This document shows positions 8,969 to 20,300 of a stretch of 24,000 nucleotides of DNA, in pieces. Both the position numbers and the translations under genes were made by a program. The stretch's first letter is position 1; the number at the start of each line of letters is the position of its first letter. The notes under the pieces are model-generated. The model was not told the DNA's origin, ran no database searches, and saw nothing but the letters and a program-made list of their open reading frames with translations. The DNA comes from Phellopilus nigrolimitatus (Eukaryota; Basidiomycota; Agaricomycetes; Hymenochaetales; Hymenochaetaceae), in NCBI GenBank assembly GCA_021029095.1, contig JAJOHG010000385.1, positions 1 through 24,000 on the forward strand, written 5' to 3'.

Positions 8969-11900
8969 TTATACCACCATGACATCGCAGGTCTTATGAT
9001 CCGGAAAGGCTGTATTATGGTATCTATGAATGGCGTGCGTTTTATTTCTTTCCTATTCCCAGCTTTCCTATGGTTTTGATTTGTTCGTTAATGTAGTTTT
9101 GTTTATTTGCTGCGCTGTCCTTTTTTTTTCTCTCACCATATGTAGCCTTTAAATGGTTCTTTTCTTCCCGCCATGTCTGTGGAACGACGTTCGCACGTTG
9201 TGCTTCATGTTCGACGAAACCGGTATAGACTTAATATGTAAATTTTGGTCGTATCTCCTGAGACAGTTTTACGGGACCAGTCTCAAGAAACAGAGCGCTT
9301 CAGCTTACTATTTCACTTGCCAAGCCGTACGGGTCTTCACAACTCTGACCTGGAGCATATGAGCATATGATTCTTATTTATATGGAATCTCCTGTCGAAA
9401 GGAGTCGATACCTGAAATCTGAGCTCATGGGGACGGTGTATCTTCCGTAGTGTGTAGTGTCCAAAACCAATGCACTTTTCAAATAAGTGAAATATCAAAT
9501 ATTCCTATTTCCGCTTCTGCGTCATCACTGCACTGAAAGATAACTAATTGTGCGTCTCTCCAAACGTCATGCATGGCAAAGTCCAGGCCTTATCGCTTCC
9601 GGTAGGTTTTCGATGACTAAAATACGCGTTGTCCCCAGTGGCGTTAAGGTAACGGAGCATCGTGGATGAGAGAAGTGAATTCGTTACTTCTCGACACGTC
9701 CGGCCATCCAAGGAACAGGGGAGGTAAATCGAGACAATCACCTAGCTTCTGCAGCCAGTACAGCGGGGTGCCGTGCGGCCGATCAACGCGCGCATTCGAT
9801 GCATCGGCTGGGGGCCATGGAACGAGGCTCTTGGAAGCACATGGCCGAACTGTTATTGCGTTTCAAGAAGTCATCACAACTTCAAAATTTTCAATTCAGT
9901 ATATGCTTTCGGTAAATCATCGATAGAGCACCGTCTTCGACACACTTGCTACACGCCAGCAGATTCGCGCTTGTTTCCCCTTGGAAGAACCGGTCGAGCG
10001 AATAAAAAGATGCGAAGTGAGCCTTTTCAATGCGCTCTAGCCAAGTCCGAATCTGAAGCTTATCAATGCAATACGAAGTCAGAAGATGCGCTGCCAGTTC
10101 CTGAGAGCTGAAGGGTCCCTTTGGGTAATTGATGTAAACAGAAGCTCCATCTTGTGCGGTAGCGTGATATCAGCTCGAAGTACGAGATGCGTCTGAGAGT
10201 AATCGCGACATCCAAGTCGCCGATTATAGAAGCGAGTGGTGGCTGTAATGACGGGGGATGTACGTATCACGTTAACGGGGTCGTTGGCCGAAGAGAGGTG
10301 AATTTGTGCAGACAGGACGTTTTATAGCAAAACAATGCCAAAAGGAGCTTCCAAAGGCCGTATAAAACGATGCCTCAAGACAGTTAATTGTCATCTAGCC
10401 AAGTACTAGAAGCGAGGGAGAGAAGGGTACTTACTATTCCGAGTCGGCGAAAGACACGGATTCTTTATACGATTATTGGCCTTGCTTTCCCCTGCTTAAC
10501 AGTCGTTATTGTTCGAGTCAGGTGGGGAATAGAGCGCGAGAACATCTCGTGAGAGCTGGACGAGAAGGCCTCTCGATGAAAGGACTTCTGGTTCTTTTCG
10601 CACTTCACATTGCTCGATGTGGGGAAGGCAAAAGCTAGTTGGATGAATGTGGAAACACGGTGAGGAAACAGCGGAGACTTGAGAAGCTCTTCAAACGCAG
10701 ATGCCCGTGCCCCTGATCTACATGCTGTCGCATCGGGATGTGACTCGGAGTGTCGTCAGTCAACGGTACCCATTGTACGAAGAGTGCCAAGATGAGCTAA
10801 TTGCCAGTGTTGCCGGAGATATCCAAAGCAACATTGGTCAGAAAAGGCATTAGTGCATTAAGTCCCCGGAACGGTCCCATACAGTTTACCGAGTACCAAC
10901 GTGCTTCCTTGGCCTCCCCTACTACCTATTCACACACGTTATGGGTAAATTAGTCTCGGGACGATCATTCGTCTGAATGTTTATTGCTGCATACCATGTA
11001 ATACCAGGTTCTCATCTCTTCGTCATAATTCATTTTCCGGCTTTTTGGCGGTCGCCCAGGAGTGTCTACAACGAACATTGCACGCGTGCGTTTCTTGCTG
11101 GTAGCACATGGTCCTCATGCTAGGTGGCCTCAGATAAGCCGCGGAGTTCTTCCTAGTCCTCCGCAGCTAAGTTGCGTATAGTTTACCAGCAGAAAATAAA
11201 GAAGCGGGCAGGCCGAGAAGTAGATAACGAGGGTGGCCCGGAAGCGTCGCAGAAAGGAAAAGCTGCCGTGCACTGTGCCGATCTCGAGCGCCTTTGTCAG
11301 ACATAGAACAAGGGCGTTTTTTCCAGAACAAACTTGGTTCAGCGATCCCCAGCCTGGGGTTGATTTCGTGGCCGAGACGCAGACTGGGTCGGATTCTCTC
11401 ATTAGGCTTGTCGGGCATTAGGGATGACCTTGAGAACAATCGGCCTTTGACCCCAAAACCATAACGTTACCCCCGCCGACATGCTGTATGCAGGTTAGAA
11501 AATCTGGGGCATGAACTGGGGTCTGATATAAAGGGTTTGCCATGACTCGAGGTAGGTGAGTAGGCTGATAGGTAAAAAGGACGATGCAGCAGCAGCGTGG
11601 ATAATACTGCGGATAAACCGGATAAAACTGTTAAGCGCGGGGCTGAGCTACAGATTACGGAACTACGGGCAATATTTCGTAACGAAATGGGAAGTATAAT
11701 CTTTTGAACAGTCGATGTGGGTCCCGTCGATCTCAGCAGTGGGCCGGTAGGGCCACCGAGCATTATTTCTCGTTTGCCGAGATCCCCGTTGTCAGTGCAT
11801 CATGCGGCTGTCCTAAGCATAGGTTCGAATTCGCAGGAAAATCTGCGGATTATCGGCCGATTCGAGGCGAGCCTTAAGCTCATCAAAGCAGAGGAATTGA

Positions 11901-14285
11901 AGTCTCGTCACCCGAAAGAAGGACCGAAGAAATAAGAACAATAAAGACTACCGCGGAGTTACGGCAGCGGCACAGCAGCGGCACAGCAATTCAAGACTAA
12001 TCATCGCTTGCATGCAGTCCGACCTCGAGCTCGTAGAAACAAAGGACAATCGCTGAATTCTAACTGGTGGCTCGGTGCATTCTCTGCCAAAGTAGGACCG
12101 GCGGCATAGCTATCTACGTTAAGCCAATCGGACGCATTAAGGCTGGATGACTTCAAAGTCACATCTCGAGAGCTTACATGAATTCCCCCGTATGAAGTCT
12201 TTCAATCAGACTAAGGTTCAATCGTCTTGTATCGTTTGTGGAGGCCAGTTGTAAGCCAGTTTCTGGGCAGGAAGTGTTGATATCTGCCCCACTGCGCTAG
12301 GGTGAACATCAGACGTACCAGTTGGCAGTCATGCCCAGCGGCTCGAAGGAATATTCTCTGAAGAAGTCTGACCCTCAATACTGCCATAGGTGTTCAAGAA
12401 ATAAAGTTATACCGGGGAGCTGTCCGAGTGACAACTTTATTTTAGACCCCAGATGCGCGGTCCACCACTTTATCTCGGGGCCTGTCTCCCCATGCATAGG
12501 TCAGCATTGCGCATATAGCCTGACGCAGAGGATTGAATTGTTCTAGTTTTGGTGTGGAGTCCGTGGCTCAAATCTGAGACACCTGGTCCACTTGATTGAC
12601 TGTAGTCAAAGTACAATGGTGCCAACAAACATAGAAACCTGAAAACCATATGAGAGCTCCGAGCCGCGCCTCACTTTTATTGACATGATGCGCAGCGGTG
12701 TACAGTAGCAACAGTACCAAAAACATTTCCTCGGTTCTCACCCTTAATCAGAAATGTTCAGAAACACTTTGACCTTTCAAGGACTCTTGCACGCTTGCTG
12801 ATAGATGGCCAAATTTCTCGTTTATCGACCCTCGATGCTCGATATTCAGAATGGTGGAATCTGGTGGAACAAGCGGCCGCGGACGTCGAGATGATTGTTG
12901 TATGCGTCTCGCGTCTGATGTCCGGTCTTTCAGGCCAAAGATGTACCCTTCTTCCGAGAGGCCGGACAGAGAAGACTCGGATCAGAGTCGATCATTAAAT
13001 GCACGCTAGCGAGTGCTTCGCACATGCACAAGCGAATCATGCGATGGCGCGCGTAACGCGCACGAAGACGGCCATCCACCGAACCACGCCAGACGAGGCG
13101 GACCTGGAAGAAATCAGAAAATATAAAGAGCGGCGGCTTGTTCTATTCGCGACGACGCCTGTGCTAAGATACCGGAGCTCAAGGAAATATATGCGCGCCT
13201 GATTGGAGGACGTGCGAACGCTCCGCCAGGAAAGCCCTTCCATATTATGGGCCTATTCGCATGCAATTACTACCCCAAGTTCTCGAAACAAAGAGGAAAT
13301 GACGACAGTTATCCGTCCGGCAAGGCCGAGTTCGGGGCCAGCAAAATAAACTACGGTAAGGAAAGGGACAAAGGACAATCAACGGCCATGGGCCTGAGAT
13401 TATACGTGGAGCCCAGGTCCCCTCCTCGCTGTCGGGTTATCAATGGCAGGAGAGGAAAGAGTGGCTCGGCACAAGGCACTGATCACGGGTGCCGCTCAAC
13501 GCGTCCGCTCATCGGCCGCCAGTCCCGTGCCTCCGTCCAGCCCGCGGTCGCCGCGTGTCACGTTCGCGCCGCGCCGGAGCAGATCAGGCATTAGCAACCC
13601 GGCCCCCGGCAGTTTGCGTGGTGGGCGCGATCCCCATCCATTACACAAGATCGCGCACTATCTCGCGCTCACTTCCGCATTTCGTAAGGAGCTCGAGGAG
13701 CGGGGCTGCGTCGAGACAGGGGAAAGCAAAGCACGGTCTAGGTGGCCCTCTCGCAGTCTGTTTGTCCGAGCACGCTCCGCGGAGCCAAGCGCCGAAAATA
13801 TGGGGTCGCGATCGAAGCACAAAGCACAAATGCAGAAGACGAAAAAAAGGACAAAACTCCAACTGAGGCGCAGAAAACATCTTTAGTATGCAATAGAGTT
13901 TCCGCCGGAACTATGACCCATTTATCAACTCATCAACTGCGCGCAAAGGGTGAAAGAGGACGCTCTTGTCCCGCGTGCTTGCAATTGCTCTTGTTTTGGG
14001 ATGTCGGCGATAAGGCTATACAGCAAGTGAGACATGTCGACTCTCGCGGGAGTTATCCAAATGATGTTCCCTATGACGCTTTCGAAGGGCGCGCAGGATC
14101 GCACTTGGTGGCGAAACGTGCCTAAAACCAGTCGCGACGTCACTCGGTCACTCGCTCGTGCTTATGTCAATAATTGCTATGTGCGCAAAGAGAAACAAAA
14201 TCGGCCCAAGAAAATCAAATTATTGGTCAACAGCAAATGCACGGAGTCACAACCAGGACCGCACAGAAATATCCCGTGCGTATCA
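8969..14285. other. Gene-poor region of about 5.3 kb
   Basis: No open frame here has a motif I recognise. The longest, 13443-13886 plus (147 aa), is basic and low in hydrophobic residues, and lies in a locally GC-rich patch where a second overlapping frame is also open, which argues for chance. I found no terminal inverted repeats, long terminal repeats, reverse transcriptase or transposase motifs, and no tRNA B-box with a matching cloverleaf. Small direct repeats exist, for example at 11965-11986. The first 200 bp should include the 3' UTR of the nuclear membrane gene and the last few hundred the 3' UTR of VPS23. The rest could be decayed mobile DNA, non-coding RNA or heterochromatin; the sequence alone does not decide. 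Confidence 0.55.
11965..11986 (+). repeat. Tandem duplication of an 11-mer
   Basis: CAGCGGCACAG occurs twice in direct succession with no mismatch. No function is evident; it lies in the gene-poor region. Confidence 0.8.
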
Positions 14286-17089
14286 TCAGCCCAGCGACAT
14301 TCCCATCGGAAGGCCACGCACGATCTTTTCGACGAGCGCACGTTTCATGAACTGCTCTTCTGCGAGCACGCGCGTAGTCTAATAAAAAAGAACATATATT
14401 ATTAGTGTCGTGTGTTGATTTGATTTATTTAGAAGAACATTTTCTGAGAAGACGTCAGCGGGTGCTGTGGTCACCTAGCGACACTTAATCCACCCTGATC
14501 GCAGTGCACACCAAACAAAAACAAAAGCAAAAACCCCACAGTGCAGAAAGCACTAAAGGAAAGGTATTGTTCCGTAGAATCGGTTCCAAAACTCCACCCA
14601 AAACCCCCGCCCAAGAATCAAGTGGAAACATGTGGTAACACAAAAAACAGCGGAACGCACTCACTCTAAGGAAGCGCTCGAGGTCAATCCTGCCCGAGTT
14701 GAGAGCACGGTGGAGGTGGTACATAGTATCCTCGATTGCATTGTCCTCAGCCACGAGATTGATCAGTCTAGATGATCGCATGTAAGAATTTAATTTGGGT
14801 CTGAATTTAATCAAAGCACCTACTGGTTTCCGACAATACTACTCGCGCATACCATCTCGTCCACGCCGACCTCACCGTGACGGCGCACTTCACCGAGCAC
14901 GCGCTCACCCTCGTTCACAACTGCGCCCCAGCGCGCGCTTACTGCGCGGCACACATCCCGCACCGCAGCGAGCCGCGCGGACTCGTCGCGCAGCGCCCCC
15001 GGGCCGGCAAGCAATTCGGCCTGCTGTGCGCGCTGGCGCGTGAGCGCGTCCGCATGCGACGCAGCGAGCCGCGAGAGCGAATCGCGCATGGAGGCGAGTA
15101 GCGCATTGTGCAAAGCCACCGTTTGCGGATTGGGGGGGCGCGGAGGAGGCGGGGCAGTGGAAACGGAGCCCGTGCCCGAAAGAGATGGTCCCGCCGGCGG
15201 AACCGGGCCGTCATCTTGGTCGAGAAGATCTGGAGGTGGAATAGAAGGAGGGGGACGGGTAGGTGCGCCTTGCAAGGGGCTGTAAACTGCCGGGGGAGCA
15301 GGAGGGCCTGGTGATTGATAATAAGCCGAAGTATGCACGTATCCCGGAGTAGCGGGAGGCGCTGGTGTTAGAGATGAGCCAGAATACTGAGCCTGCAGAG
15401 GCGGGGTAGCATGCGACTGTGTATTCGCGCGAATGGGTGGAGGCGGCGGCGAGCCAGTACTTAGCGGGAGTTGCATGTGTGAGGTACCCTGCTGGTGCCC
15501 CCCATGTGCAAAGGGCGGCGGAGGCACAGGCGGACGAGTCGGCACGGACGGATGTGCGGACGCGTACGGTGGGGGACCATGGATATGAGCTAGATAGTAG
15601 AATCAGCACTAACGAAAAACAATCTGTGTCATGAGAACATTGAAACTTGCCTGACGATGGCCCAGGCGCCGGCGATGAGATTGCGTCATGATATGGACTA
15701 GGTCCGGTTGGATGAGGCGGTACGGGAGGAGTATGCTGTCAAACGTCGAACGGAATAAAAAAATTGATGATCAGTACGTGACTTTATCCGAACGCGAAAT
15801 TTTAGGAAACTGTAAGAGATAGATGGCGCAGAGAATAGAAGAGAAGAGAATAGATGGTCGATCGGAAAGCAGAAGGAGAAATAGTGTAACTGGGATAGAG
15901 AATATAACAGATTTATAAACGCGAGATTTAGATCAGGGTGGAAGGCGGAAAATAACTAGAAAAAAAGGATACTCTACAGATGTCCGAGCGATTTCCCGGC
16001 GTCTTCGGGAACGCAGAAGAAAGAGCGTCAAAAAATAAGACACCGAAGGTCCGATGTAACCGTGTGCTCAAGCGGTGCACGCAGGAAAGTGTATTGGACA
16101 GAAAAAATCGGCAGATGCCGTCAGCAGACTTACATTGGCACGGTCGTCCGTTGCAATCGCGTAAGATGCGTAACTCGAGTAAGCAGGTACGAGCGCGGGC
16201 GTTTGAGGATGTGATGGAGGCGGTCCAGACGAGGACGGGTGGAGCTGAGAGTCTGACGGCGCAGAAGAAAAGTTCGGGGTGGATGCTGCCACCCTGCCCG
16301 GGGGTGCCGCGATACCTGCCGATTGGTTGGAGGCGCCGGGCGTGTATGGCTTGGGCGGCAGACGGGGAGCATGCGGTGCTTGCGATGATTGTGGCACGTG
16401 ATCGCGATCTGGCGACACGGCGCTTGGTGCGGCGCCAGGGCGAGGAGCCGCGATGCTGGAAGGCGTCGAAGGCGACGAGGCTGCAGGCGGCGCAGGCGAT
16501 AGTTGCTGCTTCGGGCGAGGTTTAGCATAGAGGGGGGGCTCGCGCGAGAAGTGGGCTTGCATGGCGCCGATGAGCGCGGCGAGGGAACATGCCTATGGAA
16601 TCGATATGCATTGCTAGAGCGTTGATCGAGATAGAGAGTTAGAGACTACGCACATCGGGCTTGCGGGACCAGTCAGAGGTATAGTCAATGTTACATCTGC
16701 CGGAAAGGTCTACGCTGGGCGAGGGCTTGACGAGCATATCGCTGGTAGGGATGACATAAACGAGCGGCGGTTCTGCAGGGTAAGGGAGGGTGAGCCATAA
16801 GGCGACGGGGATATTGTAAGAAGAGTTGCGGAAGGAGATGGGGAGGAGGCCATGGATACAGAGAAGGAGCTGGGTGCGACCGTCGTCGTATGCTGGAGTG
16901 GGCGGCAGTGAGCTACAGCCAACAGCCAGAAGTCTAATGCTAATTGAAGCACACACTGTAGACGTCAGATTTTGGACGGAGGGAGGGATGATGATCGAGG
17001 GCGGCGAGGACGTCGGCGTACAGCCTGTCTTGGGAACGGTAGCGAGAGGAGTTCTGCCTGAGCCAGTTGGCGGTGAGATCCCTGCTCAT
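14286..17089 (-). CDS. VPS23: ESCRT-I subunit Vps23/TSG101 (625 aa, 7 exons)
   Basis: Exons on the minus strand: 17089-16957, 16892-16654, 16592-16134, 15735-15651, 15589-14824, 14767-14665, 14378-14286; total 1878 nt. Residues 1 to about 150 form a UEV domain (catalytically dead E2-like fold that binds ubiquitin and P-T/S-A-P motifs), with the typical PYPAEPPLVYVIPTSDML and FSREPPLYAKP segments. A long proline-rich linker runs to about residue 460. A helical, probably coiled-coil stretch follows (LHNALLASMRDSLSRLAASH). The C-terminal steadiness box (LINLVAEDNAIEDT, then RIDLERFLR and EEQFMKRALVEKIV) occupies about 562-625. ESCRT-I sorts ubiquitinated membrane proteins into multivesicular endosomes. 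Introns are 64, 61, 398, 61, 56 and 286 nt; the 61-nt one at 15590-15650 starts with GC. The start is the first ATG before the UEV helix. The 398-nt intron could hide a phase-0 exon of the proline-rich linker. Confidence 0.93.
14379..14664 (-). other. VPS23: Long last intron of VPS23 (286 nt)
   Basis: It joins ...DLERFLR to TTRVLAEEQF, which is continuous in homologues, so no coding sequence should be missing here. The donor is GTGAGT and the acceptor TTTTATTAG. The intron is four to five times longer than most introns in the window. I searched by eye for C/D snoRNA boxes and found none. Confidence 0.75.
15590..15650 (-). other. VPS23: GC-AG intron of VPS23 (61 nt)
   Basis: On the minus strand the upstream exon ends in TCG TCA G and is followed by GCAAGT; the acceptor is CTATCTAG. 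CAG|GCAAGT is the strong consensus of GC-AG introns. A GT donor five bases earlier (GTCAGG) would throw the following proline-rich exon into another frame and break the link to the steadiness box. Reading phase therefore supports the GC donor. Confidence 0.75.
15736..16133 (-). other. VPS23: Long intron (398 nt) in the VPS23 proline-rich linker
   Basis: The donor GTAAGT follows ...ATDDRAN and the acceptor GTTTGACAG precedes HTPPVPPHPTGP, both in phase 0. The transcript strand is strongly C/T-rich in the middle, with TTCTCTTCTATTCTC-like runs (about 15830-15860). Because linker sequence is poorly conserved I cannot exclude a small phase-0 exon inside. Confidence 0.6.
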
Positions 17090-17267
17090 CGCGGCGGACA
17101 GCGAGCAGAGTGTGACGCGTGACGTGGACTGGCGGGAGGGCGGACGCGGGGCGGCGGGCCGAGAGGCGGGGATATTGAAAGTCCGCTGTTTAGAACCGAT
17201 TGTAGAAACAGGGAACCTCAAAGCGCCCAGACTAGACAATACGACCCGGAGTGTCGGGTCTCAGGGC

Positions 17268-17301
17268 CTGGTGGCACAGGGACCCGGTGGCCTCAGGGAC
17301 C
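17268..17301 (+). repeat. Imperfect tandem repeat with GGTGGC...AGGGACC
   Basis: CTGGTGGCACAGGGACC is followed at once by CGGTGGCCTCAGGGACC (sharing GGTGGC and AGGGACC). Related TCGGGTCTCAGGG and TTCAGGGTCC lie on either side. The cluster is in the shared promoter region and could be a transcription factor binding array; no factor can be named. Confidence 0.7.
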
Positions 17302-17396
17302 AGCGTTCGCATTCAGGGTCCACAAGTCTCATTACAGTCTCCGCCGCCAGGGTTTTGAAGTGCCAAAGTCGTCCCGTCCACCCAGCCTTCGAATTC

Positions 17397-17404
17397 TATA
17401 TAAG
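17397..17404 (+). promoter_or_regulatory. TATA box of the TEA-factor gene
   Basis: TATATAAG matches the eukaryotic TATA consensus and lies about 120 bp before the start codon, upstream of a pyrimidine-rich leader. Position and sequence both fit; it is not experimentally supported. Confidence 0.5.
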
Positions 17405-17523
17405 ATGATCGCCACTAGCTCCCAATCCCGCTTCACCTTTCCTCTCTTCTCCCCGTACAACTTCTGCCTCTCCTCTGACCATCCAGTCCTCCTCCTCCAT
17501 CCTCCATCCAACATCCCCCAGTC

Positions 17524-19300
17524 ATGCAGCCCCTCCGGCAAGACTCCTCCCTCCCTCAGCGCCGCCATCGCAAGATGCTCAAGGACGGCACCTCTGAGGT
17601 TTGGCCACAGGATGCCGAGGACGTCTTCCTCGACGGTCTCCGTGAATACTGGAACTCCCCCTGGGCAAATTTCTCTCGTGGTCGTTCCAGGTGGCGCAAT
17701 CAGTATCTCGTCGACTTTCTCAAGAAGAAAGGCGTCGAACGCTCAAAGAAGCAGGTCGCATCACATATCCAGGTCCTCCGCAATATGTGGAAGGGGCATC
17801 CTGGTACGTTCTTTTTTATTTCCCTTTGTTGTTATCCGCGTCTCACTCGTTCCAGAATTCACCCTGGTCGCAGGTCCCGAAGAACTTTCTGAGGGGTCCT
17901 CCACATCAGACAGGCATTCCCCATCGCGTCGCAGCAGCCGCTTATCTTCGCGTTCACCCTCACGCCGTCGTTCTTCCATTTCTCATTCCTCTCCCCCCTC
18001 CACCCCAACCTCCTATGACTCGGAGTTATCGGAGAGTGCTCCCTCAGCAAACCGCCGCCCAACAAGTCTGAATCTCTCTCCCCACTCTCTTCCGCAAATC
18101 TCATCAATCAAAACGGAGCATTTACACAGTCCGCACGGATTGCTTTTTGAGCCCTCAGGTCTTTCCGCCGTGCCTGAGATAGCAGTCGAGCAGCACCGTC
18201 CCCTCATAGTTAATCGTGTTGCCGGTCTTTGTCTTTGGGCCGAAAGCATGCAGCCCAACTATATTGATGTTGATGCCCTCCCCTTCGCCGGAACCCCCGC
18301 CTCTCCCGGTTCCCCTGCAGTCCCTCCTCCCAGTTCACCACAAATTCCCTCTACGGGCATCGTACGCACTAGCCTTCGCGTCAAGCTTCAGATGCCCTCA
18401 GACGGCATGAATGGTACTAACGCTGTTGGCTTTAGCGGAGCCGTTGCTTTCGCTTCTCCGCTCTCTCCTTCTGCCGAGGTCATGACGCGAGTACACGTGG
18501 ACAATGTTTGCATTTCACGCGAGATTGCGCCGCTTATTCCTGTCCATGACCCGGCCGCCGCGACGGGTGCGGGTGCCGCGATGCAAGAGCGCTTCGTCGC
18601 GTTGCTCCCCGACTCGTGGCTTACACGCTGCTGCTGGCTCGACACCGGCAACAAGAAGACGATCGTTACCCAACAGGTGGTTGTCGATGCCGAGGCGCTA
18701 TTTGTCGTTATTTACGACCTGCATCGCGTGCGCACGACTGCCCCAAGTGCGGAACTCGTGCTCTGGAATAAGCACGTTGATAACGCGCCACCCCAAGCTC
18801 CTGCGCTTCTCCCACTGCCCATGATGTCGCCAAGTGCAAGCCGGTTTGGAGGAAGTGCCGCGAATAGCTACCTATACAGCACCGCCGCCTCGCTTGCTAA
18901 TCACGCGCAGCACACGCACACGCATGCACACCCACCGCACGCGCAGCAGCACAGCCATGTGCGTGGCCACAGCAGCCCTACGCTCGGCCACTCGGTTCGG
19001 CCGACGAATACGGCCTCAGGCGGCGATACGGCCTCGAGTTCCGGTGGCTCTGGCTCTAACCAAACGACGCCGACGCACACCTCCTTCCCTGCACTCGCCT
19101 CACCGATTTCCCCCAATGTTCCTTCCGGTACGTCTTCGTCCGGCTCGTCAAGTGCGCGCTCGTGTACAGGGTTTGGCCAAGGCGGTGTGGGCATGGGTAT
19201 GGTTTCTGGCGTTGGCGTCCCAATGCATGGTCATTCAATGGGAAGTGGTATTGGTTTCGAGAACGAACCGTGGACGACAAGCCTTCTTCCGCTGTTCTAA
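17524..19300 (+). CDS. TEA/ATTS-domain transcription factor (574 aa, 2 exons)
   Basis: Exons 17524-17803 and 17856-19300 (1725 nt) are separated by a 52-nt GT..AG intron. Residues about 24-90 form a TEA DNA-binding domain of the AbaA/Tec1/TEAD family: WPQDAEDVFLDGLREY in helix 1 and SKKQVASHIQVLRNMW in the recognition helix (74-89). The intron falls right after the domain, and the joined sequence WKGHPEFTLVAGPEEL reads smoothly. A Ser/Arg/Pro-rich region follows, then a more ordered block (LLPDSWLTRCCWLDTGNK and VVVDAEALFVVIYDLHRVR) that may be an effector domain. A His-rich run occupies residues 443-465 and the tail is Gly/Ser/Met-rich. In ascomycetes this family controls conidiation or filamentous growth through CATTCY sites; the basidiomycete role is not established by the sequence. 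It diverges from VPS23. Confidence 0.93.
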
Positions 19301-20300
19301 TAGCGACGTCATGCGTTCAACCCACTTTTCACCCAAGGTGTTCCCCCCCTCGGGGCGTCTCAGACAAATGCCCATATAATGGGCCGTATTTCCTGCCTAA
19401 TTATCCGCTTCGCATATGGATGATTACGGTTCACGACTTAACGACACTCACCAACGTACAGACAAGCACACAGAAGACAAACCAAGCAATAAAGTATCTG
19501 TATATATCCCCGTATTTTCCTCGACATTTCGCCCTCCATCTTCCAACAAACCTTCGTATGTATCCCTTACCTTCTGCTCATACTCCGCATCTTCCTCAGC
19601 ATCCTACGACGTCGCTGCGGCCTTCCTGAATATATTTATATTCTTTGGACCGACGCCATCTCTATTCTCTCTCATCCCTCGCTCGCTTGGGACTGTGCTG
19701 TCATATCCCACCTGTCTCCGGTTCGTTTTCGTACGCTGTTATATGTTTTCTCGTTTCCTCCTTTTGTTTTTGTCCAGGTCGGCTTTCTGCCTGTCGACGT
19801 ACTCTATCCTCGTTTTCCTCCCATTGATACGCTAACATCAAACTCGTGCTGTATATCCTTGTGTTTTGCTACGCTCTTCCCTCCTATGTGTCTATACTAC
19901 TGGTCATCGATATTTTTTGTCCGAATTTTTTCAGATTGTTTCATTTGATTTCCCCCTCGTTCCTGTTGTGCGTCGCGAATATCTTGCTTTCGCAGTCTCA
20001 AAATTATTCGTGATCGCATCATTTGGATTCCACTTCTCCTATTTCTTCCTTCACATATTGCCATCTGTACTTTTACCCTTTCTTTATTGGATAAACTCGT
20101 ATATCGTCTCTGGCACATGTTTTTCCTCCCGATCTTTTCGTGTATATCTTCGGACAAAATATAGATGCGTAGATTTTTTTGAAGATGATGTCGCTATATT
20201 TTTCTCGAAGCTTGATTTTGATCGCTTGGTCGCAAAGTCAAAGGTTTGCGGTTTAGTTCTACTTGCGCGTCGATGCACACGCGCCTATCGCGCGTATCCA
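19301..20300 (+). other. Pyrimidine-rich region downstream of the TEA gene
   Basis: About 1 kb that is markedly T- and C-rich on the plus strand. It probably starts with the 3' UTR of the TEA-factor gene. Open frames here (for example 19416-19835 and 19866-20312) encode only hydrophobic or Ser/Phe-rich strings, as expected from T-rich sequence, so I do not call a gene. Confidence 0.4.
19488..19493 (+). terminator. Possible polyadenylation signal of the TEA gene
   Basis: AATAAA lies 188 bp after the stop codon, followed by TATATA and a T-rich stretch. Fungal 3'-end signals are loose, so this is only a plausible site. Confidence 0.35.

Larger units (their letters stand above)
17090..17523. promoter_or_regulatory. 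Divergent promoter region VPS23 / TEA factor
   Basis: A 434-bp gap between two head-to-head start codons. The TEA side has TATATAAG at 17397-17404, about 120 bp before the ATG, followed by a C/T-rich leader (17430-17520) typical of fungal 5' UTRs. The middle holds repeated AGGGACC/GGGTC motifs (about 17255-17320). The VPS23 side is GC-rich and has no TATA box. Confidence 0.6.

Noticed and set aside
9355..9372. Repeated GAGCATAT
   Set aside because: Too short and AT-rich to mean more than a local slip duplication.
11822..11834. GGTTCGAATTC resembling a tRNA B box
   Set aside because: No matching A box, acceptor stem or anticodon stem could be built around it.
13443..13886. 147-codon open frame in the gene-poor region
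   Set aside because: Very basic, no motif, in a GC-rich patch where another frame (13489-13866) is also open; looks like chance.
17360..19300. Reading the TEA gene as one uninterrupted 646-codon frame
   Set aside because: That frame reads the first exon out of phase and destroys the TEA domain; the 52-nt intron at 17804-17855 restores it.
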